DNA of 64,000 nucleotides from CBDBJK01 sp965206395 (GTDB lineage Bacteria > Chloroflexota > Dehalococcoidia > Lucifugimonadales > CATOSD01): contig CBDBJK010000038.1 of NCBI GenBank assembly GCA_965206395.1, positions 588,189 to 652,188 of the forward strand, written 5' to 3'. Shown here one piece after another: positions 56,590-64,000 of this stretch (within the stretch, counting starts at the first letter, position 1; each line of letters starts with the position of its first letter). The translations under genes and the position numbers were made by a program. The notes below the pieces were generated by a model, which saw only the letters and a list, made by a program, of their open reading frames with translations, ran no database searches and had not been told where the DNA came from.

Positions 56590-57000
56590 ATGGCAAAGCA
56601 GGGTGTGGAACCCGACGAGTTGACTAAGCCTTTCTGGGACGCCGCCAACGAGGAGCGGCTGATAATCCAGAACTGTAAAGCCTGCAACAGGCTCCAGCAT
56701 CCTCCGGTGCCGACGTGTAATCAATGTGGCTCAGGGGACAACTTGGAATGGAGGGAGATGAGTGGGCGAGGCAAGATATACAACTACGGGGTCGTGTACG
56801 ACTGCCCTGTTAGACTGCTTCAGGAGGATCAACCGTTCAACGTCGCGGTGATAATGATGGACGAGGACCCGGGCATCCAGATGTACTCCCACCTCCCTGG
56901 AATTCCGGTGGACGAGGTCCCAGTGGGCGCCAGCGTAGAAGTGATATTCGAGGCGACCGCAAACGGCCAGAAAGTCCCCGAGTGGCGTGTAATAGGCTAG
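56590..57000 (+). CDS. Zn-ribbon OB-fold protein (DUF35 type), thiolase partner
   Basis: A 136-residue protein: N-terminal helix PDELTKPFWDAANEERLIIQNCKAC, rubredoxin-like zinc ribbon CKAC..CNQC, then an OB fold (GRGKIYNYGVVYDCPVRLLQE, PFNVAVIMMDEDPG, VPVGASVEVIFE). Such proteins bind acyl-CoA and form complexes with SCP2-like thiolases; the thiolase gene follows 50 bp later, as is usual. The ATG is preceded by AGGGGGTTGT. Confidence 0.92.
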   Translation: MAKQGVEPDELTKPFWDAANEERLIIQNCKACNRLQHPPVPTCNQCGSGDNLEWREMSGRGKIYNYGVVYDCPVRLLQEDQPFNVAVIMMDEDPGIQMYSHLPGIPVDEVPVGASVEVIFEATANGQKVPEWRVIG

Positions 57001-57050
57001 ACCCACTTATTATCCCAAGTATGTTAAAAGCTAAAAGATAGGAGTTAACA

Positions 57051-58373
57051 ATGACCACCCAGAATGCTCCGGCTTCCATGCATCGAACCACAGAGGGATT
57101 GGGTTTATGGGAACACAGAGGGAAGGTAGCAGCCGTCGGTGTCGGGCACTCTCCGACGGCCCGGCGCTGGGACGGAAAACCCGAGACGACTGTGGGTGCC
57201 TGGAGTATCCTGGCGCTCAGGAGAGCCATAGAGGACGCGGGTGTCTCCCCAGACCAGATTGACGGCTTGGTTCTCGACAATGTGACTACCACAGGGGCCT
57301 TTTGGCAGGAAGAAGACCCCATCCCCATGGACGTCGTCAACGCCTTCAATCCCACTAACGACCCCCTGGACGGTATCGCCAAGCTGAGCGCTGAGTGGAT
57401 CTTAAAAAACATGCCAGAGCTGGAAAACGTCAAGTTCACCATGTACGGTTCGGGATGTATGTCTCACGCCATCGTCGTTGCCGCCCAGGCTGTGGGTGAA
57501 GGACGCGCTCACACCTGCCTGGTGCTCAAAGGTTGGCATAACTTTGAAGGCCGGTACTACCAGGGAGGGGCTAATGCTGATGACGCCATTCCCGGAACTA
57601 GCGCGGTCAGCCGTCTTTGGGGTACCCCGGCGTCCTATGGAACGGCTCTGCAGTTCGCCGAGTACTGCCGGAAGTACGGCAAGACCCACGACATGATGGC
57701 CCCCTTCATGACGAATTCAAGAAGGAACGGCCTCATGTTCCCTGAGGGGTACTGGGCCCAGCACCGGCCTGAGCAATTGACGGCAGAGGACTACAATTAC
57801 GCGCGGTGGATTGCCAAGCCAGCAAATCTCTTCGATAACGATATACCAATCATGGTATGCGCGGCCTACCTCTTCACGACCGCTGAACGGGCCAAGGACA
57901 TGAAGCAGAAGCCCGTCTATATCCTCAACCACGCGACGAGCAATACCACACCCAGGAGTCTCACTCCCACCCTGGATGAGGTCGAGGAGGATACCGCCAG
58001 AACCGCGAGGAAGCTCTATGAGGGCGCTGGGATAACTGCAGCCGATCTCTCCTTTGAAAACATGTATGATGGCTTCACTCTGTTCCACCAATTCCACATT
58101 GAGGGCCTCGGCTACCGTGGCATTAAATTTGGAGAGGCCCTGGATTTTTACCAGACGGATATCAGTATTGAGGGGCCTAACCCCATTTTACCTAGCGGCG
58201 GCAACATCGGGAGCGGCCGCAGCCGTTTCTGGATGCACACCGACTCCATCCAGCAGCTACAGGGACGGGCGGGCGCTCGACAGGTCACGGGGGTAAAGCC
58301 TGAGATTGCTGTCTCCGGTGGTCCCATGCCGTTGGGCGGCAACTTTACAGTGTGGAGCGCCACTCCTGACTAG
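57051..58373 (+). CDS. Thiolase-family protein (SCP2/SCPx-like)
   Basis: A 440-residue thiolase-fold protein: VAAVGVGHSPTARRWDGKPETTVGAWSILALRRAIEDAGVSPDQIDGLVLD, the nucleophile region MYGSGCMSHAIVVAAQAVGEG (Cys), and the second half ITAADLSFENMYDGFTLFHQFHIEGLGY with PILPSGGNIGSGRS. Catalytic His/Cys of canonical thiolases in the C-terminal half are not obvious, as in many DUF35 partners that do retro-aldol or C-C cleavage on steroid-like acyl-CoA. ATG behind AGGAG. It likely works with the preceding DUF35 protein in side-chain breakdown. Confidence 0.9.
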   Translation: MTTQNAPASMHRTTEGLGLWEHRGKVAAVGVGHSPTARRWDGKPETTVGAWSILALRRAIEDAGVSPDQIDGLVLDNVTTTGAFWQEEDPIPMDVVNAFNPTNDPLDGIAKLSAEWILKNMPELENVKFTMYGSGCMSHAIVVAAQAVGEGRAHTCLVLKGWHNFEGRYYQGGANADDAIPGTSAVSRLWGTPASYGTALQFAEYCRKYGKTHDMMAPFMTNSRRNGLMFPEGYWAQHRPEQLTAEDYNYARWIAKPANLFDNDIPIMVCAAYLFTTAERAKDMKQKPVYILNHATSNTTPRSLTPTLDEVEEDTARTARKLYEGAGITAADLSFENMYDGFTLFHQFHIEGLGYRGIKFGEALDFYQTDISIEGPNPILPSGGNIGSGRSRFWMHTDSIQQLQGRAGARQVTGVKPEIAVSGGPMPLGGNFTVWSATPD

Positions 58374-58452
58374 GCCCTGGGGGAGCGCCTGCTGCATCGC
58401 TTACTCTTTAGAGATTACTCAACTAGGACACATCAAGGAGAGAGGAACCTAA

Positions 58453-58821
58453 TTGGTGATTTTGATAAGTTTTGACATAGACGGTACTTTGGAAATAGGA
58501 GACCCGCCTGGAATTCTGACCATGGATATGGTGAGAATAGTCCAAGAGAAAGGCTTCTTGATTGGCAGTTGTTCTGACCGTCCAATGAGCGCACAGCAGG
58601 CCATCTGGGACCAGTACAACATTCCGGTAGACTTTGTTGTCCCGAAACATATGCTCCCTGAAGTAAAGGCGAAGTTCGAGGCGGATGTTTACTACCATAT
58701 TGGCGATAGAGAAGACCTGGACAAGAAGTATGCACTAGAGGCGGGATTCGAGTTCCTTTGGCCACACGAAGCTATAATAATGCCCTGGTTCCTCTCAGAC
58801 GGCGACCCTGGGAACCCATAG
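58453..58821 (+). CDS. HAD-like hydrolase, small
   Basis: A 122-residue protein with HAD motif I (ISFDIDGTLEIG), motif II (IGSCSDRP) and a late IGDREDLDKKYALEAGFEFLW with the acidic motif IV pair. No cap domain fits into this length. Start is TTG 58453 or GTG 58456 after GAGAGAGG. It lies 80 bp after the thiolase gene and ends at a strong terminator. Phosphatase activity is possible; substrate unknown. Confidence 0.75.
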   Translation: MVILISFDIDGTLEIGDPPGILTMDMVRIVQEKGFLIGSCSDRPMSAQQAIWDQYNIPVDFVVPKHMLPEVKAKFEADVYYHIGDREDLDKKYALEAGFEFLWPHEAIIMPWFLSDGDPGNP

Positions 58822-58841
58822 GAATCTCTGGTTCCTCTCAG

Positions 58842-58876
58842 AAACTGGTATCCTGGCATCATCAGGATGCCAGTTT
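58842..58876 (+). terminator. Terminator after the HAD gene
   Basis: AAACTGGTATCCTG / CAGGATGCCAGTTT: 14-bp stem with one G-U pair and a 7-nt loop, followed by CTTATC. Confidence 0.75.
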
Positions 58877-58938
58877 CTTATCATCAGCATTGCTACTCTG
58901 GCCCGTATATGATGCGTCCCTGGGCGCAACTTTCATAA

Positions 58939-59121
58939 TCACCTTATGGCAACTAGCCATATCAGGATTCCAACTACCACAACCGCCGCAGCTAGCGGAA
59001 CCAGGCAGCCAATGACAAATGCCAACCCTCTGGCAATCTTGACTGGCAATAGCAAGAAACCAATCAGGAGACTGGCTAGTTTGAACGGCAACCGGATTAA
59101 ACTAAGAATCAGACCTATCAT
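58939..59121 (-). CDS. Small two-helix membrane protein
   Basis: A 60-residue very hydrophobic protein: LILSLIRLPFKLASLLIGFLL and AFVIGCLVPLAAAVVVVGIL form two membrane helices joined by a basic turn. GAGG lies 8 nt before the ATG. I recognise no family; the opposite-strand frame looks like its shadow. Confidence 0.5.
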   Translation of the reverse strand: MIGLILSLIRLPFKLASLLIGFLLLPVKIARGLAFVIGCLVPLAAAVVVVGILIWLVAIR

Positions 59122-59260
59122 TCGGTGAACCTCGGCGTCGGCCCCTTAGGGCTTACGGTCAAAAAAGTGCAGATTCATTGCGTCGGCCTGTGGTGTGCTA
59201 TGTACCCTACATCGTTCATCCGTGAAAACTGAATGCACGATGCCCCGTTCAAGGATTCCA

Positions 59261-59461
59261 TTACCTCTCCTCCCCTCCTTCTTTAACACGGACTTGAAAG
59301 AAGTCATCAAGCTTGCGCCGACTAAGTAGCGTCACTCACTTGTCTCTGGGGTCGTCATAGGCTTTCAGCGTGCTGCCCTTGACCATGCCCTATAGCTTAT
59401 TGCGGCTCACGCCATATTCTAGCACCGCATCTGTCAACCTAATGAAATCTGTCGATGCCAT
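59261..59461 (-). pseudogene. Excisionase-like helix-turn-helix protein with two stops
   Basis: ATG 59461 behind GAGGG reads MASTDFIRLTDAVLEYGVSR, NKL, TAG stop, then GMVKGSTLKAYDDPRDK, TGA stop, then VTLLSRRKLDDFFQVRVKEG. This is the MerR/excisionase-type DNA-binding helix (xxLxEAxxxxGVSRxxLxxxVxxGxLxAY..xxLxxF). Two point nonsense changes break it. Together with the integrase fragment it points to a decayed element. Confidence 0.62.
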
Positions 59462-59467
59462 CTGACT

Positions 59468-59674
59468 ATGCCCTCGAAAACTAGAACGACATCGTACCAC
59501 AGAATGTCGGGACACGTTCTTTTGTGTATTGATATTTGTTCATGTCCAGATGCTCAGAACCGCACGAAACTGACCAAGAGACCATGCAAACACAAGCTAG
59601 CAGATTTGGTGTACCGGAAGCAGTTACAGAAGCACAGGAGAAGAAGGCAGCTCAATGAAAATCGTCGCGGGTGA
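59468..59674 (+). CDS. SWIM-type zinc-finger protein or fragment
   Basis: A 68-residue frame with DICSCPDAQN..RPCKHKLADLVYRKQL, matching the SWIM pattern CxC-x(n)-CxH (C, C, C, H). Ahead of it there is no strong ribosome site, and typical SWIM proteins are longer on the N-terminal side, so this may be a fragment. The basic tail KHRRRRQLNENRRG is unusual. SWIM domains bind DNA or proteins. Confidence 0.45.
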   Translation: MPSKTRTTSYHRMSGHVLLCIDICSCPDAQNRTKLTKRPCKHKLADLVYRKQLQKHRRRRQLNENRRG

Positions 59675-59922
59675 AATATCGTGGAAACCTGGACACCGGC
59701 GATGCAACACAAACACTGGAAAGAGGCATCTGCTATGTCCAATAATGTCGAATCCTGCCATTCTGGATTCGCTCTCTTCATCCAGCTCCACCCTTAGGCC
59801 CTTGTCACAGGCGTTTGCTGCCGCTTCGTTTGCAAATGACTTGCTCTTTTCTTGACATATGTGGCACAATGCGCGAATCTACTCGCACGACTGTCTACAC
59901 GCACGGATGAAGGAGAAATATC

Positions 59923-60677
59923 ATGGATAGGAAGCCTAAGAGATGGATGGCGCTAGGAATTGGGGTCATCACAGTTTTCGTGTTGGGGATATCCTTGAGC
60001 GCGGCAGTGTCGGAGTTTGTAAGTGCACATGGAGGAGGCGATGGCAGTAAGGTTCACGTCTGTCTCAACCAGAGCAACGGGCTGATGCTCAGAGTTAGCC
60101 GCAACAATGATTGCAGCAATTTTCCTTCAGAATGGGTTCCTGACCACTGGGCCGAGTAGGGGCCGCCTGGGCCGCCTGGTGAAGGCGCTGTGCCATCTGG
60201 CGCGGTGATGTCCTTTAATCGCGAATCCTGCCCAGATGGATGGTCGGAGTTCGTCGATGCCAATGGGCGAACAATAGTAGGCGTGGATGGAGGTAAGCTT
60301 GGAGGCACCGTGGGGCTTCCCTTGGGCAACCTTGAGAATCGGGAACACACCCATGGCTCGCAGCCACTCTCCACGAGTAGTGACGGGGAACATAATCATC
60401 AGTGGTCAGAATACGACGAAGATAAAAATAATTGGTCGAGCTTTAACAGGGACGGTGGATTTGACTTTATCATTGGACTGAACAAAGGTGTTGACAACTC
60501 TGGTGGTGGACTTATTTTAAGCCACTTAGCGTATTGGAGTCACCTTTCTTCCCTCCTCGCATTGTTTCCTTATACACCGATAACGATGGCGCTCACGGCC
60601 ATAAGGTTGTCATACCTTCCGCTTCTACTTCAGATGTAATGCCGTACATCCAGCTTCGGATGTGTGAGAAACAATAG
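59923..60677 (+). pseudogene. Collagen-like/phage tail-collar-type protein with TAG stop and frameshift
   Basis: Part 1 (AAGGAG, ATG 59923): signal or anchor helix WMALGIGVITVFVLGISLSAAV, then KVHVCLNQSNGLMLRVS.. to DHWAE and TAG (60157). The same frame goes on as GPPGPPGEGAVPSGAVMSFN, RESCPDGWSEFVDANGRTIVGVDGG (tail-collar-like) and GEHNHQWSEYDEDKNNWSSF. After about 60510 the frame shifts, and YTDNDGAHGHKVVIP..SDVMPYIQLRMCEK continues in another frame to TAG 60677. One stop (CAG to TAG) and one frameshift thus break a single gene. Confidence 0.75.
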
Positions 60678-60736
60678 CTAGTCGGAACTTGAAGCCCGGT
60701 TTGACCTTTAGTTTCGCCACACTTTTGTTATGAGGC

Positions 60737-60776
60737 AGAAAAAGCCTTCTGATACTTACTCCAGAGGGCTTTTTCT
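60737..60776. terminator. Bidirectional terminator
   Basis: AGAAAAAGCCTTCT / AGAGGGCTTTTTCT, 14-bp stem with one G-U pair, rich in T on the 3' side of both strands. It separates the tail-collar pseudogene from the convergent cheX. Confidence 0.85.
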
Positions 60777-60784
60777 TTCGCTAT

Positions 60785-61297
60785 CTATCGCCTGTATGTA
60801 TGCTGAAGCTCTGCCAATTCCTGCATGTTGTCCTGAGACTCAACCAGGCTGAATTTCATATGCAGAGTCCCAACGCCGCTATTGAATGACGCTTGAATCT
60901 GCGTTGTCGCTCTTGGAAAGGCTTGGCTGTCCTTGGATTGAACTATTTGCGGTGCATCTATTCGACATTCGTAACCGCCCTTCGACAGCATAGCCACGGC
61001 GTTGCCAGATATGATGCTGGCTAGCTTCCCTAGAGCGGAAAACGCCTCATCATCAAGTTCGTCGACTTCCCGCGACACCAGCAAGCTCGCAACGGATTTT
61101 GCGGTCTCTGTGTTGAATCCATAGAAAACCTCGCCATTCAGAGATCCTCTGATGGGTGTGATTATCGTGATGTCCTCGGTCGTGCCCTGTCCAGTCGTTT
61201 TGAGAGTCCCAAGGGGAAAGAAATTGAGCCCCAGTATGTCCTCCCAAGCGCGCTTGGCATGGGCAAGGAACGGCGTCACATATATGTCTATATTCAC
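60785..61297 (-). CDS. CheX-like chemotaxis phosphatase family protein
   Basis: A 170-residue protein of the CheC/CheX fold. The helix ELDDEAFSALGKLASIISGNAVAML supplies the conserved E..xN dyad that positions water to dephosphorylate CheY-P. Start is GTG 61297 behind GAGGAGG. No other chemotaxis genes lie in the window, so it may serve another response regulator. The GTG overlaps the stop of a short upstream frame as GTGA. Confidence 0.82.
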   Translation of the reverse strand: MNIDIYVTPFLAHAKRAWEDILGLNFFPLGTLKTTGQGTTEDITIITPIRGSLNGEVFYGFNTETAKSVASLLVSREVDELDDEAFSALGKLASIISGNAVAMLSKGGYECRIDAPQIVQSKDSQAFPRATTQIQASFNSGVGTLHMKFSLVESQDNMQELAELQHTYRR

Positions 61298-61560
61298 GTT
61301 GGCCTCCTCTGGTTTGTCATGCTCGCCATATGCAGGGAAAGCGAGTGCAATTTGTGTGCTGCCGGTGTGATTTCATTATCTGAAAACCGAATGCCGAAAA
61401 CGACGAGGGACGTATCCAGATAGCCTGAGTGAATATGCTCACCGCCGTAAATTTCAATATGGGTGTTATCAACACCACCAGGAACATGGCGCGGTGTGCA
61501 TGCGATGCGAGTAAGGTGAATTTGTGCCAACATTTTCAATGATGCCAGCGCACCGACCAT
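61294..61560 (-). CDS. Possible small protein upstream of cheX
   Basis: An 88-residue frame (MLAQIHLTRIACTPRHVPGG, VDNTHIEIYGGEHIHSGYLD) whose TGA overlaps the cheX GTG by 4 bp. The overlap gives some support; I recognise no family, and composition is not telling. Confidence 0.3.
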   Translation of the reverse strand: MVGALASLKMLAQIHLTRIACTPRHVPGGVDNTHIEIYGGEHIHSGYLDTSLVVFGIRFSDNEITPAAHKLHSLSLHMASMTNQRRPT

Positions 61561-61676
61561 GAGCTTCTGTTGACGGCGTTTGGGGCCGCGCCTATAATCG
61601 TGCTGATGTTAGAGACGACTCGTATCAATCCGTTTCGCGTCGACTGGCGTTTCAGAGAATCTAAGGATGTATCGTA

Positions 61677-62749
61677 ATGAAATTCGGAATCTTCGACCAC
61701 ATCGAACGGCGACGTGATGTCCCCACCGACCAGCAGTATCAAGAGCGGCTCGAATTGATAGCTCAGGCCGACCAGGGAGGCATCCACTGCTACCATCTCG
61801 CGGAGCATCATCATTCCCCGCTCTGCTTGGCGCCCAGCCAGTCAACGTTCCTCGCCGCCGTCGCGCAGAGAACGGAGCGATTGCTGTTCGGCCCGCTAGT
61901 GTACGTGCTGCCGCTGCATCATCCGATCAGGCTGCTTGAAGAGATATGTATGCTGGACAATCTGAGCGGTGGTCGGTTCCAGATCGGCTTCGGCAAGGGC
62001 GCGCCCGTAGGCGAAGAGCTTCTTATGTGGGGCGGCGACCCGAATGAGACCACCGAACTTTTCGACGAGGCCTTCGAGATACTGATGCTCGGTCTCACAA
62101 ACGACTTCCTCACGTTCAGGGGCAAACACTACAATTTCAGAGACTTGTGGATGGAGCTGAGGCCAAAACAGCAACCTCACCCGCCATTCTGGTACGCCGG
62201 AAGCCCCGCAAACGCTGGTCGATACGGCGCCAACTTCATTGGTCGCGGCACAGTCAAGACTCTGCCAGATGTCGCCACGAGCTACCTCGAAGCGTGGGAG
62301 AAGAATCGAGAAGAGAACGACCCCCTACCCTGCCTCACCTGGCCGAGCCGTTGTACGGAGCTTCCAAGCGTGTGTACGTCGCGGAGACGGACGACGAAGC
62401 TTTAGCCCGCGCTCGCACCGCCTACGAGGTGTACCGAACCAACTTCGCAAAGCCCGTGCCCGTCGGCGCGGAGCCTCATCCAAAGCCAGTGCCTCTCGTC
62501 CCCGGTGCAGCGCCTTGGGAGCCAGAATTCGATGACACTCTTCATAGCGAAGGCCTGATCGTTGGATCACCCGAAACCTTGAAGGAGTATATGGAGCGAT
62601 ACGCGAACGAAAGCGATTGCAACTACTTCGTGGCGTCGTTCCAGTGGGGCGACCTCACGCACGAAGAAGCGTCGCGCTCGCCGAGGCTGTTCACAACCGA
62701 GGTGATGCCGCGTTTTGTCGATTCTGCCGTTGAGATTAGCGCGGATTGA
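61677..62749 (+). pseudogene. LLM-class flavin oxidoreductase with one frameshift
   Basis: Frame 1: MKFGIFDHIERR, IAQADQGGIHCYHLAEHHHS, LLFGPLVYVLPLHHPIRLLEEICMLDNLSGGRFQIGFGKG, then PPFWYAGSPANAGRYGANFI to EENDP. Near 62322 a CCCCCT run shifts the frame; the second frame continues LPHLAEPLYGASKRVYVAET and SPETLKEYMERYANESDCNYF to a stop at 62749. Together they make a normal ~357-residue luciferase-like protein. A single-base indel, either real or an assembly error, explains it. The next gene's ribosome site starts 24 bp later. Confidence 0.8.
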
Positions 62750-62786
62750 GCGACCAGTCAGATATCTAGACAACCAGGAGCCATTG

Positions 62787-63218
62787 ATGAAGATTGCCAT
62801 CGGCTCAGACCACGCGGGCTTCCTTTATAAGGAGGAAATCATCCAGCGCCTGAAATCGCTGGGACACGAAGTCAAAGACATGGGCACTCACTCAGAGGAA
62901 ACTGTAGACTACCCTCTGTTCATACGGCCCGTCGCGGAAGCGGTCGCAAGGGGTGAGTTCGAGCGCGGAATCGTCCTTGGCGGGTCGGGCAACGGCGAGG
63001 CCATCGCAGCCAATCGTGTCCCCGGAGTACGATGCGCGCTGTGCTGGGACACCCGCACGGCTAGCCTCTCACGCGAGCACAACGACTCTAACGTGCTTTC
63101 TATTGGACAGCGCATGATAACGCTGGAGATGGCGCTATCTATTCTCGACATCTGGCTGACTACGCCCTTCGAGGGCGGACGCCACGAGCGAAGAATCAAG
63201 CAGATAGACAATCCGTAA
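62787..63218 (+). CDS. rpiB: RpiB/LacA/LacB-family sugar-phosphate isomerase
   Basis: A 143-residue protein: MKIAIGSDHAGFLYKEEIIQ, DYPLFIRPVAEAVARGEFERGIVLGGSGNGEAIAANRVPGVRCALCWD, LSREHNDSNVLSIGQRMI. It interconverts ribose 5-phosphate and ribulose 5-phosphate or similar sugars. The GGSGNGE motif, with Glu instead of the Cys of E. coli RpiB, is that of the actinobacterial type. ATG 62787 has AGGAG at the right distance; the longer frame to 62715 overlaps the preceding gene. Confidence 0.92.
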   Translation: MKIAIGSDHAGFLYKEEIIQRLKSLGHEVKDMGTHSEETVDYPLFIRPVAEAVARGEFERGIVLGGSGNGEAIAANRVPGVRCALCWDTRTASLSREHNDSNVLSIGQRMITLEMALSILDIWLTTPFEGGRHERRIKQIDNP

Positions 63219-63223
63219 CCAGA

Positions 63224-63293
63224 CAGGGGTCTGGGGGTTAGGGGTTGGGAATCTAAACCCTAAACCCTGTACCCTAAACCCCTGTTAAACCCC
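63224..63293. repeat. Telomere-like G-rich/C-rich inverted repeat
   Basis: CAGGGGTCTGGGGGTTAGGG then GTTGGG is followed by CTAAACCCTAAACCC and ACCCTAAACCCCTG. The C-rich half contains CCCTAAA units. The halves pair over much of their length, and the G-rich half has four G-runs able to form a quadruplex. It may end the rpiB transcript. Confidence 0.65.
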
Positions 63294-63309
63294 TTATTCC
63301 GAGGTGAGT

Positions 63310-63732
63310 ATGGAATTCAAAGATGTCAGGCCATTTATGGAAACCAATCATCGGGGCGTGATTACGACTCGGCGAAGCAACGGGGCGACGCAGACCAGCA
63401 TCGTCGTCTGTGGCGCTTACAAGGGCAACGCCGCCTTCGTGTCGGTGCGTGGGAGTTCGGCGAAGGTCCGCAATCTGCGACGTGACCCGAATTGCACCGT
63501 GCTCGCCGTAACAGATGACTGGCGCAGTTTCGCCGCCGTCGAGGGTCAGGCCAGGCTATTCGACGCTGCTAACACTGACGCGGAGGAGCTTCGGGTCTTG
63601 CTGCGCGAGGTGTACCGCGCCTGCGGCGACAAAGATCATCCCGACTGGGAGGAGTACGACAGCGCTATGGTTCAGCAGGATGCCGTGGTCGTGCTCGTGA
63701 AACCTGAGCGCGTGTATGGCCTCCTTCGATAA
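63310..63732 (+). CDS. PPOX-class F420-dependent oxidoreductase
   Basis: A 140-residue split-barrel flavin/F420-binding protein: MEFKDVRPFMETNHRGVITTRRSNGATQTSIVVCG, VSVRGSSAKVRNLRRDPNCTVLAVTDDWRSFAAVEGQARL, VVLVKPERVYG. This is the pattern of PPOX-class F420-dependent enzymes (TIGR03618-like). GAGG precedes ATG 63310; GTG 63304 is an alternative. F420 use would fit a Chloroflexota of this type and the LLM oxidoreductases nearby. Confidence 0.87.
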   Translation: MEFKDVRPFMETNHRGVITTRRSNGATQTSIVVCGAYKGNAAFVSVRGSSAKVRNLRRDPNCTVLAVTDDWRSFAAVEGQARLFDAANTDAEELRVLLREVYRACGDKDHPDWEEYDSAMVQQDAVVVLVKPERVYGLLR

Positions 63733-63764
63733 TTGGAAACCGAGGCGTGAGGAGGGCATAGAAT

Positions 63765-64000
63765 ATGGCTGAGTACGACGTTGTGATACTCGGCGGCAAG
63801 ATCGTAGATGGAACCGGAAATCCCTGGTACAACGCGGACGTTGGCATCAAGGACGGAAGGATTGCCCGCATAGGTTCGCTCAATCGTGCTGACGCGGAGA
63901 AGTCTATAGACGCTAGTGGCCTAATAGTCTGCCCAGGGTTCATCGACATGCACACGCACAGCGACCTCACTCTGCTCGCCGACGGCGATGGACACAGCAA
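63765..64000 (+). CDS. N-acyl-D-amino-acid deacylase-like amidohydrolase, 5' end
   Basis: Runs off the window. AGGAGGG lies ahead of ATG 63765. The 78 codons read AEYDVVILGGKIVDGTGNPW, YNADVGIKDGRIARIG, SIDASGLIVCPGFIDMHTHSD (HxH metal ligands) and LTLLADGDGHSK, the start of the D-aminoacylase family, which cleaves N-acyl-D-amino acids with zinc. The rest of the enzyme lies outside, so completeness cannot be judged. Confidence 0.88.
   Translation, partial: MAEYDVVILGGKIVDGTGNPWYNADVGIKDGRIARIGSLNRADAEKSIDASGLIVCPGFIDMHTHSDLTLLADGDGHS

Noticed and set aside
59624..59869. 82-codon minus frame and 66-codon plus frame in the same place
   Set aside because: Neither has motifs nor a ribosome site; I could not choose between them and report neither.

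Overview
The window looks like chromosomal DNA of an uncultured Chloroflexota bacterium of the SAR202/Dehalococcoidia type. This is inference. It rests on the mix of gene families: enolase-superfamily racemase, CaiB/BaiF CoA-transferases, luciferase-like flavin oxidoreductases, several amidohydrolases, an F420/PPOX-type protein, a paired DUF1800/DUF1501, and a lone 23S rRNA operon. No single marker fixes the lineage.

Layout. 1-6.5 kb: the end of typA, a CitE-like lyase, a mandelate-racemase-type enzyme, a broken Na+/H+ antiporter-rhodanese gene and a gamma-glutamyltransferase. 6.6-13.3 kb: three related secreted-protein genes sharing a C-terminal domain; two are broken, by an IS5-type element and by an IS3-type element inserted into its own copy. 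13.4-18.9 kb: secreted or lipid-anchored proteins, an MFS remnant, and a NIPSNAP/SRPBCC pair. 19-21 kb: an SDR gene split by an IS630-type element. 21.2-33.2 kb: catabolic genes (GlcG-like, MBL-fold, MFS, NHL protein, DUF1800/DUF1501, amidohydrolase, maleate-isomerase-like, GMC oxidoreductase). 33.2-41 kb: more IS copies, a YtcJ-like amidohydrolase, a substrate-binding-like protein, an SDR and a cupin split by a second IS630 copy. 41.4-46 kb: a ThDP enzyme with two CoA-transferases. 47.1-51.2 kb: a solitary 23S rRNA gene with its own promoter and a group I intron at E. coli position 1923, then initiator tRNA-Met and an integrase remnant. 51.7-58.8 kb: two amidohydrolases, a flavin oxidoreductase, a cupin, a DUF35/thiolase pair and a HAD protein. 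58.9-64 kb: decayed mobile-element genes, CheX, a frameshifted flavin oxidoreductase, RpiB, a PPOX protein and the start of a D-aminoacylase-like gene.

The most unusual signal is a dispersed element of about 120 bp, present in seven places on both strands. Each copy has an upstream TTGAG-type box in most cases, a near-consensus sigma-70 promoter with a 17-bp spacer, and a leader. In five copies the leader contains a short ORF starting like M-K-A-L-x-S-I-W-E; in two copies this ORF overlaps the start codon of the next gene. The elements sit upstream of an MBL-fold enzyme, an MFS transporter, a maleate-isomerase-like enzyme, an amidohydrolase, a cupin, a DUF35-thiolase pair and a lipoprotein, which suggests a shared catabolic regulon or a mobile promoter.

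The second theme is gene wear. Three IS insertions can be undone on paper with exact restoration of the interrupted reading frame, and at least eight other genes survive only as fragments or frameshifted copies.
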